From contig WSUB01000112.1 of NCBI GenBank assembly GCA_019633425.1, positions 62,001-126,000 on the forward strand: a stretch of 64,000 bases of DNA, read 5' to 3'. Position numbers and translations under genes: made by a program. Of this stretch, positions 11,816 to 22,015 are shown piece after piece. The notes under the pieces are model-generated. The model searched no databases and was not told the DNA's origin. It saw nothing but the letters and a program-made list of their open reading frames with translations. The stretch is from Tulasnella sp. 424. Its lineage: Eukaryota > Basidiomycota > Agaricomycetes > Cantharellales > Tulasnellaceae. How positions within the stretch are numbered: position 1 is the stretch's first letter; every line of letters starts with the position of its first letter.

Positions 11816-13806
11816 TTAGACGGCCTTAGCGAATCCTACAGCCCGGTTATCGTAGTCAAAGACCGAGTACCAATTCTTCATAAACTCGTCTCCAATGATA
11901 GCGATCCCATCTCCCGCATCTCCTCCAACAATACCAGCAACACAAGTCGAAGATCCGCTATTCAACGAGGTGAAAGAGCATATCAATTCTCCCGCCGTAG
12001 GCCCATGTTGTCCAACGTCCAAACGGTGACGCTCACCTTGAAATAGGTCCAAGGTTGAAATCAACGGGGTTGATCGCATATTTATCACCGTTAAAGCTCA
12101 AAGTAATTGGGCCGAGATTGCAGTCGCAAGGATACGTGTAGAACCCAGGTCCAAAGCTAGAATGGGCCGTCTTGGCACCGGGAATCTTCGCATAGAGCGC
12201 TTTGGCGGCTGCGGTTGGGATTACAATCAAAATAGTTCCTGAATCAATGACTGCACTGAAGGAACCGGTTGAGGATTCCCCATTGTAAGAGAATCCATCG
12301 CTCTAAAAGACCAATTAGCGTAAGACAGCCGAGATGGCCGTGCCGCACACGTAATGGAATTCGAAGGACGAACTGGAATATTCCAGTAGTATTGCTCGCC
12401 ATTTGTAGCTGAGGGATCGAGGTCATAATATCGAATAGCTGCAAATAGGAAGCTCATTAGCTTCCACCTGCCTGTCCAACTACTGGTGCGGAAAGAGCTC
12501 AAATCCGGTGTACTTGGCCGAATTTGCACATCCAATACAAAGCTCGGACCCACTCCCACCACTCCGAGCCATATAGAACGAAAATACGTTAGAAGCCAAG
12601 GTATCGCTTTCAGCAAGATTGATGAAGAAAGGAGTTGCTCCAGATTCAGCGCTACACAAACGGCCAGGGGAGACGGAGGGAATCGATAAGCTGCTGCGTG
12701 TTCTCCAGTGGGTCGACCTACTTGGCAGGGAAGCCCAATCCCAACAAACCAGCACTAGGACTATCCAAGAAGTTGCCGCTTACCTTTGTAACCGCTCCGA
12801 AACCTTGTTTAGAGACAGTTAAACCGGCAACGGTAACTTTATCTATAGCGACTTTGCCTATAGCTCTGGTACCATCTGCGTATTGGATGGAAAAGCTGCA
12901 GGGATAGAGATAAATGATGACGAGAGAAGAAAGCCGTGGAAAAGTTTCAACTTACGGAGTACTGGAGCTCTTGAACGTGGACGAAGACGTGTACTTGAAT
13001 GTAGGGCCAGAGCACTTGGAGCNNNNNNNNNNNNNNNNNNNNNNNNNNNNNNNNNNNNNNNNNNNNNNNNNNNNNNNNNNNNNNNNNNNNNNNNNNNNNN
13101 NNNNNNNNNNNNNNNNNNNNNNTTCAACTTACGGAGTACTGGAGCTCTTGAACGTGGACGAAGACGTGTACTTGAATGTAGGGCCAGAGCACTTGGAGCA
13201 CGATGAGCTTTGATGTGAAAATGAAGGTAACTCAGTGTGAAGGGAAAAGGTAAAGTGTTCGTTGACCCTGTACTTACAGAGGGAGCCACAAGTCACTCGA
13301 ACCCGTGTCAAAGTCAACAGTCGTAGACTGAGCCGGAGTCCCGACTAGCCGAGCATAGACATAAGACGATTGTCAGTTTCGGCTAGCGAGCAAAAGCGCG
13401 TCGAAACCGCAGTCCAATATCGCTCACCAGACAGAGGTCCATAGTAAAGCTCATCAATCGTATCAAAGACGTCCGTCAAGGGATCTTTACCACTGCTTGC
13501 GCGACGACCGTGGACGTCAAAGGGCGCGCGCCTGGCACCACCAAGGGTAGACCTCTTCGCAGCAGTCGCGTTGCGTGCCGCCGCGGGGGTAAAGCTCTTC
13601 CCAGTATACTTGGCCAAAACGCGAGACCTCTCGCGTCTTGCAGCTTCAGGGTTGAATACCCGTTCATTATCGCTGTGATGGGTGGTAGAACGAGCTGGGA
13701 GAGGGATAACAGCAGCGCCGGAACGCTTGCCCTGTTGATTGATAGGTGAAGCAGTAATGAGAGTCGCTGCGGAAAAAACGAGGAGGAGAGTTGGGAGAAC
13801 GTGCAT
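11816..13806 (-). pseudogene. Aspartic peptidase copy 1, gap-interrupted, splice donor lost
   Basis: Same eight-exon plan as the intact copy at 15892-17731: start at 13806, signal peptide MHVLPTLLLVFSAATLITAS, basic propeptide, first catalytic motif DFDTGSSDLWLPL near 13290, second motif DSG at about 12240, stop at 11816. Three problems are visible. A 100-N gap with duplicated edges sits in exon 3. The donor after exon 5, GTGAGC in copy 2, reads TTGAGC here (base 12502 is A where copy 2 has C on the plus strand), so exon 5 cannot be spliced normally. The conserved DSGTT of copy 2 is DSGTI. The gap may be an assembly artefact, but the donor change is not near it. I therefore call it a probable pseudogene; mis-splicing with partial function cannot be excluded. 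Confidence 0.65.
13023..13122. other. Assembly gap (100 N) with duplicated edges
   Basis: The roughly 75 bases left of the gap (from TTCAACTTACGGAGTACTGG to GGAGC at 13022) are repeated exactly right of it (13123-13197). In the uninterrupted paralogue (17048 onward) this stretch occurs once. The gap is thus an unmerged overlap of two contig ends, not missing sequence. Confidence 0.9.
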
Positions 13807-13849
13807 GATTTGTTTTGGAGTGGGAGGAAATGAGTGTTTACAAAGACAG

Positions 13850-14508
13850 TTGTGTCATGAGTTGGCGAGAGACTTCGAACTAATTTATATGACCGATGAC
13901 TCGTTCAATAACCGTAACTGGTTTAGCCTCCGGCAATTTGCAGTCCTACCCGCGGCATTTCCATTACACCGCTAAGGCCACGCAGCCTTCAACTCAACCG
14001 TGCAATAGTCCCTCAATCGCTGATCATCTAGCCACTTCTTGCGAGCTGGATTCGTGCTCTTTTGGGGTCGCCTCATGCGTTGGGCGTCCCATCATTCTGA
14101 ATGCGGTCGTACTTTGCTCTAGCTCCCTTCGCTTGCGCCAACCGAGCAAAGGGCACCAAATAGGTGCTGTGTAAGGGACGTGCCGTATCCATCGGATTTT
14201 GTGCGTTCATATCCGACTTTCATCCAACTTGCTCTATAAGCAAAGCATCACAGCAGCTTGCGTGGATAGCATCATGCGGCATAGAAGGTGAAAATCTGGT
14301 GCAAGGTAGCAAGTATGTACTGCTTTGAGGTATTTACTTGTTCTTTTACACACGTCCCAACCGGTACAGATCTCACTGCCAGGCCCGCCTCGTTTAGCTG
14401 GGGGGGGGGGGGACCGCTGGGCTTCTAACCCCCACTTGTACTTCAGAATTTCGATGTCGAGGGGAGGTCAAACTCCCAGTTATCACTGAGATTACGATCT
14501 CCGAGCAT
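13850..14508 (-). promoter_or_regulatory. Promoter region copied from the 24-kb locus
   Basis: This 0.65 kb matches, in inverted orientation, the intergenic DNA at about 23950-24597, which is the 5' flank of the small Cys-rich gene at 24635. Matching landmarks in order: GTGTCATGAG, AGAGACTTC, a TATA element (tataaat, 13889-13883 on the minus strand; tataaaa, 24558-24564), GCCTTCGCTTGCGCC-like and ACCGAGCAAAG blocks, GTTCATATC, TTTCATCCAACT, GTGGATAGCAT. It abuts the 5' leader of peptidase copy 1, whose homology with copy 2 ends at about 13848. Copy 1 therefore has a different promoter from copy 2. Confidence 0.75.
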
Positions 14509-14699
14509 ACTATCAGCAGCTCTCGACGGGATTCGAGCATCTGAAGAGCTTCCCAAGATGCAAATAAATCATCACGATTCCACGGGTCTCGGATTAACAT
14601 TTGTCATTGACCCTATGACGCCGCTTCTACAATCGGCCCCCCCCCCCCCCCCGCGGCGGGGGCGGGCGGGGGGGGGGGGCGCCCCCCCCCCCCCCCCCC

Positions 14700-14738
<39 letters not shown>

Positions 14739-14896
14739 ACCCCCCCCCCCACCCCCCCCCCACAACCACCCCCCCCCCCCCCCCCAAAATTTCTGGACCG
14801 TACGTCCACTACACTCCACTGCCCTCTTTGTGAATCAACGAACTCAGTCGAAAGTCCGATGTTCTGACCCTAGAGTGGTTCTTCCTGCTGAAGAAG
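14509..14896 (+). pseudogene. Relic of the 2OG-oxygenase-like gene, split by a poly-C tract
   Basis: Continues the inverted copy of the 23.4-24.6 kb block. ATCAGCAGCTCTCGACGGG (14510) matches the start region of the gene at 22016-23778, and after the C-rich tract TTTCTGGACCGTACGTCCA (about 14792) picks up the same exon and follows it to TTCTTCCTGCTGAAGAA near 14895. About 330 bp that separate promoter and this exon in the parent are deleted. The reading frame is broken. At 14896/14897 the relic joins an aspartic-peptidase fragment. Confidence 0.75.
14637..14785. repeat. Poly-C/poly-G low-complexity tract
   Basis: About 150 bases of nearly pure C on the plus strand, with one internal GC/G-rich patch (14652-14679) and a few A. 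It replaces a short pyrimidine stretch (CAATCCCTCCCACATT) of the parental exon, so it arose by expansion inside the relic or is a read or assembly artefact. The glycine- or proline-only open frames over it are meaningless. Confidence 0.85.
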
Positions 14897-15035
14897 ACCA
14901 CCTTGACCATCAAAGAGCGCGTCCCCGGCGCCACGAACGCTAGACCTCTTCGCAATCGTCGCGCTGCGTGCCGCAGCTAGGGTAAAGATCCTCCCTGCTT
15001 ACCTAGCCAAAATGCGAGATTTCTCACGTCCCGCG
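14897..15035 (-). pseudogene. Third aspartic-peptidase relic (propeptide exon only)
   Basis: CAAAGAGCGCGTCCCCGG, CTAGACCTCTTCGCAATCGT, GGTAAAGATCCTCCCTGC and AGCCAAAATGCGAGATTTCT line up with the propeptide part of exon 1 of the two peptidase copies (13515-13640 and 17440-17570), same orientation. Only about 140 bp remain and the frame is lost. It shows that at least three copies of this gene once existed here. Confidence 0.75.
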
Positions 15036-15039
15036 AACG

Positions 15040-15245
15040 GAGACAATAAGGGTTCGGGAAAACGCCCCTGCTAAGGACAGGGAGCGATGACGCCCGGCAA
15101 GCGGCAACCAGAGGAGGCGAACCTTCATTAATCAACGATGCTGAGGATGTGCGTAGAAACACTTATATGACATGTAATATACCCTTGGAGAGGGTGTTAC
15201 AAAACGACCGGATGATTCCATCCTGATAACAAAGTGCGGTAGTGC
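15040..15245. repeat. Direct repeat of 18420-18650
   Basis: GAGAGGGTGTTACAAAACGACCG, ATGATTCCATC and AAGTGCGG(T/C)AGTGCTGT are found at about 15188-15240 and 18574-18632. Weaker similarity runs upstream to the AACGGAGAC motif (15040 and 18424). The repeat marks an outer edge of the duplicated peptidase block. Confidence 0.65.
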
Positions 15246-15891
15246 TGTGCAACCTTGCAACAGGTCGAATTTGCGGCTTCTCCGAAGTCCCCACTCATTC
15301 TCTCTCTCTATGACCACCGTATTTATGCCTCGTTTCGAGTTTCCGATACTTTTCCCTCCCCAGCCTTGAAATGTCGCCAGCACGTGCGAGCGGCTGCCTC
15401 ACCTTAGCCCCGAAGGATCCACACCGTTAGCGATGCCCCCGCTTGGCTGAGTACGCTCTAGGCTGACAGCTTATCGGATGCCAGGCTGCTATGGAGCTAC
15501 AGTTCTTGCTTCCAATCAATTCACGTCACTTGACATTGTGTCTGCAAGATCGACTGTGGCCGGCTTCCCAGCTGTGAGATACTAGGTCACGATGATTGGA
15601 AACCCCACTGAAGTCCTCCGCGGATATTGGAAGGTGAGTAGCATATTACATTTTCAATACTTGAGTGTTCCTCTTGAGGGAGTAATGCGTAAAGCTGGAA
15701 TTGGCGTCAGCGTCGCCAATGCCATCCCTCCCGACGGCCCCGGCGGTCCAATTAGTTGAACAGTTTGAGGTAAGAACACCCGTATTCGGACTTTGCTTGA
15801 TCAGGAAGTTATTGAACCTTATAATCGCGACAAACATAATATATTCACGTTTCGTATTTCGAAGTCCTGAGCCATTTTGCCACTGCTCGCT

Positions 15892-17731
15892 TTAGACAGC
15901 CTTGGCGAACCCTACGGCTTGGTTACCGTAGTCAAAGACCGAGTACCAATTCTTCATGAACTCGTCTCCAATGATAGCCATTCCATCGCCAACGTCTTCT
16001 CCAACAATACCAGCAACACAAGTCGAAGATCCGCTATTCAACGAGGCGAGAAAGCGCATCAGTCTCCTGCCTATGCGTCTGCCTGTCGAACGTCCCAACG
16101 GCGATGCTCACCTTGAAACAGGTCCAAGGTTGAAATCAGCCGGGTTGACTGCATACTTATTACCATTAAAGCTCAAAGTGATTGGGCTGAGGTTGGAGTT
16201 GCAAGGATACGTGTAGAACCCAGTTCCAACGCTAGAAGGGGCGGTCTTGGCACCAGGAATCTTCGCATAGAGCGCTTTGGCGGCTGTGGTTGGGATGTAA
16301 ATCAAAGTAGTTCCTGAGTCAATGACTGCACTGAAGGAACCAGTGGACGATCCGCCGTTGTAAGAGAATCCATCGCTCTAAAGGGCGAGGTAGCGTAAGA
16401 TCACCGAGATAGCCAGTGTAGCACACGTAATGGAAGGGACGAACCGGAATGTTCCAGTAGTATTGCTCGCCATTCGTAGCCGAGGAATCGAGGTCGTAAT
16501 ATTGAATAGCTGCAAACAGGAAGCTCATCAGCTTCCACCTGCCTGTCCAACGATAGTGCCGCAAAGGCTCACATCCAGCGTACTTAGCCGAATCCACACA
16601 GCCGATGCAAAGCTCGGACCCGCTCCCACCATTCCGAGCCATGTAGAACGAAAATACATTAGAAGCCAAGCTTCCGCTTTGTGCAAGGTTGATGAAGAAT
16701 GGAGTTGCTCCAGATTCAGCGCTGCACAAACGGTCAGCGGAGGCGGAGGAATCAATAAGCTGCTGCCATCTTCTCCAAAAGGAAAGTAAAAGTGCCAGTC
16801 GGTCGACTTACTTGGCAGGGAAGCCCAGTCCCAACAAACCAGCACTAGGGCTATCCAAGAAGTTGCCGGTTTCCTTTGTAACCGCTCCGAAACCTTGTTT
16901 AAAGACAGTCAAACCGGCAACGGTAACTTTCTCTGTGGCGACTTTGCCTGTAGCGCTGCTACCATCCTCATACTGGATGGAAAAGCTACAGGTATAGAGA
17001 TATAATTGCGAATGAGATGACGAAGAGAAGAAAAGTCGTGGAAAAAGTTCAACTTACGGAGTACTGGAGCTCTTGAACGTGGACGAAGACGTGTACTTGA
17101 ATGTAGGGCCAGAGCACTTGGAGCACGATGAGCTTTGATGTGAAAATGAAGGTAACTCAGTGTGAAGGGAAAAGGTAAAGTGTTCGTTGACCCTGTACTT
17201 ACAGAGGGAGCCACAAGTCACTCGAACCCGTGTCAAAGTCAACAGTCGTAGACTGAGCCGGAGTCCCGACTAGCCGAGCATAGACATAAGACGATTGTCA
17301 GTTTCGGCTAGCGAGCAAAAGCGCGTCGAAACCGCAGTCCAATATCGCTCACCAGACAGAGGTCCATAGTAAAGCTCATCAATCGTATCAAAGACGTCCG
17401 TCAAGGGATCTTTACCACTGCTCGCGCGACGACCGTGGACGTCAAAGGGCGCGCGCCTGGCACCACCAAGGGCAGACCTCTTCGCAGCAGTCGCGTTGCG
17501 TGCCGCCGCGGGGGTAAAGATCTTCCCAGCATACTTGGCCAAAACGCGAGACCTTTCGCGTCTTGCAGCTTCAGGGTTGAATACCCTTTCATTGTCGTTG
17601 TGATGGGTGGTAGAACGAGCTGGGAGAGGGATAACAGCAGCGCCGGAACGCTTGCCCTGTTGATTGATAGGCGAAGCAGTAATGAGAGTCGCTGTGGAAG
17701 AAGCGAGGAGGAGAGTTGAGAGAACGTGCAT
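15892..17731 (-). CDS. Secreted pepsin-like aspartic peptidase (family A1), copy 2
   Basis: Eight exons: 17731-17353, 17269-17203, 17132-17058, 16985-16812, 16721-16573, 16509-16427, 16377-16112, 16033-15892; 444 codons in frame. It has a signal peptide (MHVLSTLLLASSTATLITAS), an Arg/Lys-rich propeptide of about 100 residues, and then the peptidase. The first active-site Asp is in DFDTGSSDLW and the second in VIDSGTTLI; both are intact. A Cys pair (SSCSKCSG) follows the first motif and the C-terminal lobe has GSSTCVAGIVG and AIIGDEFMKNWYSVFDYG. Length and layout are typical for secreted fungal A1 peptidases, which cleave proteins at acid pH outside the cell or in the vacuole. It is the intact member of a tandem pair. 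The start at 17731 was preferred over an upstream in-frame ATG because it begins the signal peptide. Confidence 0.9.
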
Positions 17732-20545
17732 GATTTGTTTTGGAGTGGGAGTTAGAGATTGTTTGCAAAGACGGTGTGTGTGAGAGAGAGCGTATATCCG
17801 CAGAGGATGGGTAAGCTTGAGAAATTGGCTTGCTGAGTAGGTGACTGACAACAGTGGGCCACTTATACTGCAATATTGCTCTTCGTCGGGATCCATTGCC
17901 GTTCGCGACGTCGGGCGTCCATGACAGTCCGAAGACCAGAAGCGCTCAACACCATCGAGCTCCAGCTTGTCAGACGCGGTCGACCTTGCGGGTCGTATGT
18001 ATCAAATGAAGCTATCTTGATGCCGTCGGCTTCAAAATGTCCAAGAACTTCACGAGAGGGTCGCTAAATTTAGTGCACTCCAATAAGAACAAGTCGAGAC
18101 AGCGAAGAGGGCCCGCGAGGTTTGAGTACTATTTCGGGAGCTTGTAGCAGGCGGTTGATGCCAAATATAGCACTAGAGTAACACGTCCACACGACGACGG
18201 CGCAGCACTAGAGAAAGGCGTGGTCGAATTCGATTCTTCGCGGGGAATAGAGCGCGATGCCCACGTCATGTCACCTCTCGCAGTATTGAGGACTGGCAAA
18301 TTTTCTGTGAATGTGACTCGCGGATGACTCCTCAGATAGTAGAAACGAGCTCTACTATGGGCTCGGGAGCGGGGGGCGGAGCCGTGTGCGTAACCTTCCG
18401 CTGACCACGCGTCGTCGTGGCTGAACGGAGACGAGGGCGTGAAGGTAAGCCGCCGCTCTCAGGGACCGGGCCGGATGACCACGCCGGTCTCAGGCTTTCG
18501 TCACTCCCTCTTCAATCAACTAAGATGACAGATATGCATAGATACAGTTCCACGGCATTCAATATATCATAGGAGAGGGTGTTACAAAACGACCGCATGA
18601 TTCCATCTCGGAATTAAGTGCGGCAGTGCTGTTCAACCTCATTCGGACGTACATCGAATCTCATTGAGCCAAAAGGATTACTGAATATATAGCAGAGATA
18701 TTAGACTCCAGATTAATTGTACAAGATTCATTCATAATATTGTGTATAAAAGCTCACATTAGCCAGGCCCGCGGAGTCCCAGATCGAGCTGGACAGTGTG
18801 CCTTGGGCATGATCACAATTGCGCCGGACGCAGCGAGAGACGTCATCTCTCCACTGAGAGTAAGGATTAAGAAGCCTTAAGTCAGCATTATGAACACTTT
18901 TGATGAAAATAGTTGATCCCCGGAGAACTGCCTTTAAAACGTACGGCGTTCCAGTCACATACCCCGCAGCGTACTCCAGCGTTTTCTTCAGATCCTCGGG
19001 CACTATATGGGACAGCGCCAGTCGACATGCAGCGGCGTCTTAAACCCCTGTCATTATTGTAAGAGACCGAAGGGTAAGCCGATGTAGTCATATATAGTCG
19101 AGCTTGGGTCTTGTTTTCTTTAGTATTTGGGATTGTCTTGCGAGGGTTGAACTAACCAGAGATCACTACGGAGTCGCAATATAAAGCCTCCCCATGGAGT
19201 CACTAAGGGAGCCGAGACTTTATCGTTGGCGTACTGGGGTCGTCACAGACAAGTTTCGGTTGCTCAAGCCCAGCCGAATGACGACCACAAGTTGCAGGCA
19301 TTTCTGGCGGAGAGGCGGAGATAGAAGTGAAATGGGTCCTCATAGATCTTACGTTCGATGGCATCGAAGACTGCGCATGCGGGACCGACCTAGGTCAGGT
19401 GAAGTGGCAAAGGCGCCACCGGCCAGGTACATTGAAGCTCGAATAGTAGCGGAAAGATAGGTTCGGCTTATTTGGTCCGGATAGTTACAGTGCCGCTGAG
19501 GACTGGGACCCCACCTTGTCCTAGTTTTCCCGGACAAGATGATCACCAAGAGCTGAAGCGTAGGCTCGAGATAAGCCGGTCAAGTGCGCGCGTGTGTTAT
19601 CTTGGATGGTCCGAGAGTGCAAATGAGAGGTAGGTTGTTGCTCGCTTGTCGCTTCCTTACGGGTGTTAAGACTACGACAAGATAGAATGACGAAGTAGGT
19701 TTTAGAAAGTTCCAACTTGGCACGCTGGACCACTAAATTGCCAGGCCATTTGTCCCTAAAATTGATTGTTCTTTGCCTCGTGTTGTCAGTGCCCTATGCG
19801 CTGCTACTGACAGAGCATTTGTATTCGGCTTAAGCTTGCAGGCATCCAATATACTAGGCTACTCTCACAATATACCCAGACCTACTTGGGTGGAACTTTT
19901 CTACCAAGGATCAGTATTCTTCTGAGGCTAGCCCAACATAATTTTGAACGCGTGATCACGAGTGGTCATTGCATGGTTCGAATTCGAAGGACTGGGGCTT
20001 GCGGACTTGCGCGAGCAAGTGATGCATGCGGAGAGTTATGCTGAAGGTAAATCTTATGGTGGGGCCTAGTATTCATGGCTTGCGATAGAAGGTTTTCAAC
20101 TCCAGATTGAAAGGTCCTCCATCTAAGCAGAAAGATCGATTAGATTGATTTCCCCGCCTAATCCTTCTAGTCCCTCTTGTTCTTTCGCATTCTGATTTCT
20201 AACGGTTCCACATCATGGAATGCGCAATTGACTGCGCCGACTATACCTGAGTCTTCGCAGTTGTGCAAATGGTACGTGTCCCGACGTTAAGAGAGATGTG
20301 GCCAGGGTCCCAAGTCGACGCGTCAAACGGCGGGAATTCGAGGCCGTTAGTTGCCGCGTCCCCACATTCACTGCGCTTGGACCGCACACGCATCCCCTGG
20401 TCATCCCCTGTCTATAAAGAAACGCAGCCAGAGGAAATACCCAAAACCCACATCACTCCTTTCCCTATAATAGCTTGGGGTTAAGGCAACTTCACTGCCA
20501 CCAGCTCCCTCCTGCCTCCCATCTCTGCAGTCCAAACAGAAATCC
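17732..20545. other. Long intergenic region with repeats
   Basis: The first 40 bp are the leader of peptidase copy 2, shared with copy 1. A direct repeat of 15040-15245 lies at 18420-18650. A possible small minus-strand gene lies at 18774-19040 (separate entry). The rest, including 19.1-20.5 kb, has no frame I can support. The part near 20545 should hold the promoter of the Yop1-like gene. Confidence 0.5.
18774..19040 (-). CDS. Possible small gene or gene fragment, unknown
   Basis: Two pieces read as one if the stretch between a GTACGT donor (about 18941) and the acceptor CTTACTCTCAG (about 18864) is removed. The first has CRLALSHIVPEDLKKTLEY; the second has WRDDVSRCVRRNCDHAQG and SSSIWDSAGLAN, followed by another GTGAGC donor. 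The Cys spacing in the second piece is loosely like the end of a CFEM-type domain, but there is no clear signal peptide and the 5' end cannot be defined. It could equally be a relic. Confidence 0.2.
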
Positions 20546-21786
20546 ATGCTATTCAGATTCATCTGGTCGCTATTGAGGTCTGCCCTGGTTCAATGAGACC
20601 TCGGTGGTACTCAGAACTGATTCGTGCCTTCCCTATAGCTCTACTATCGCTTATGCGTACCCAGCGTATGCGAGCTTCAAGAGCTTGTCGCGACGCCCTG
20701 CGGAGGAAGCCGAACTAGTACGATGGCTTATGTATTGGAGTGTCGTCGGGTGCATCGTTGCACTCGAGCATGTCGCTGAGTGGACCATTAGTTGGTCAGT
20801 CCTGCCTGCATCTCCTATCCGCCTGTACTGCTCGGACGTCCTGCGCGCTTGTCGAACATGGTTTTTGGTCGCTGACATGGCCTTTGTGTACCCCTGAAAT
20901 CTAGGATCCCATTCTACTGGTTCATGAAAGCCGTCTTTCTCCTTTGGCTGGCTCTTCCGCAAACGCAAGTGAGTCCGACGGGAGGAGCGAGTCGTTTACG
21001 CGAAAGTGACGATGTTGTACTCTATAGGGCGCCTCTTACATATACCAGGCTCACCTCGCTCCATTCCTCCACAACCACGAGCCGGCCATTGACCAAGGCC
21101 TCGCACAATTCAAATCGCGACTCTATACGTTTGTTCAAGACCGCCTTCGCGAGATATGGACTCACATCTCTGGCCTCGTGGCGCAACATACTGGCATCAA
21201 CCTGAACCAGATGGATCCGTCTGCCCCTCCCACCGGTGCAGCGCAAGGCTCGCAGCACGGCCAACAACAAGCTCAACTTGGACAAGGAGCTCAAATGGTC
21301 ATGAACCTCTGGCAAACTTGGGGTCCGACTCTGGTGGCGTCTCTCCGCCCTCCGGTTACGTCTTCAAGCTTAGATGAACCAATTCAACACTCTCAACAAC
21401 CCAGCGCATCCTCTTCGACTCAAACCATACGTCGCCCACCTCCTGTTCCTGCTCCGTCCACGCGAACGGCATCCGAATCTTCGAGCCGTAGCAAACTTGA
21501 CACCCTTCGAGCTAAGCAGGCGGCACTAGCAGCGCAAATCGCTGCTGAGCTGGAACGTGAGAGGCAAGGTGGTGATCCGTCGCGCAGCGTTTACCTCTCG
21601 GAAACGGCCTCTGAAGCATCACTGGATAGCGAAACAAAGACCATTCGGGATAGTGGGCTTTACGAGGAAATTCAACGGGATGAACTCGACGAGCAGGGGA
21701 GCGAACCTGAATCACCGAATCAACGGAATAGCTGGTGGTCGGGATGGAGGAGGAACAGTGGCTATCAACCGCTCAAGCAAGACTGA
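20546..21786 (+). CDS. YOP1: Yop1/REEP family ER-shaping membrane protein
   Basis: Four exons (20546-20577, 20639-20794, 20905-20968, 21028-21786) give 336 codons in frame. Residues 1-95 are a TB2/DP1/HVA22 domain: YAYPAYASFKSL, WLMYWSVVGCIVALEHVAEW, then WIPFYWFMKAVFLLWLALPQ and TQGASYIYQAHLAPFLHNHE, with the two hydrophobic hairpins expected. Proteins of this family curve and stabilise tubular ER. The C-terminal two thirds (from about residue 140) are polar and low-complexity, rich in Gln, Ser and charged residues with a short coiled stretch (DTLRAKQAALAAQIAAELER). That is longer than yeast Yop1, so it may be a REEP-like variant rather than the strict orthologue. Splice sites were chosen by fit to the domain. 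Confidence 0.85.
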
Positions 21787-22015
21787 GTCTTCCTACGCTT
21801 TCCATGATTCATTGGTGTGCTTTGGCCCGACTTACGTACCGACATAAACGCTACTATGCTGTCCCTTTCTTCATGTATATTATATTCTGACGCGTTCTAA
21901 CACACGAATATTTCTTGAAAATTACCTTCCTTAATGCCGCAGTGGCAAACGTGGACAGATTACGGCCGAGGCCCGAGACGAACCATAACCAGAACGAGCC
22001 TCTGAAATTCTGATT

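Noticed and set aside
12858..13289. Frames running through the N gap on both strands
   Set aside because: They contain unknown residues and duplicated contig ends. The real coding frame is the minus-strand peptidase exon 3.
14558..14833. Overlapping frames on both strands encoding almost only Gly or Pro
   Set aside because: They are translations of the C/G homopolymer tract and carry no coding information.
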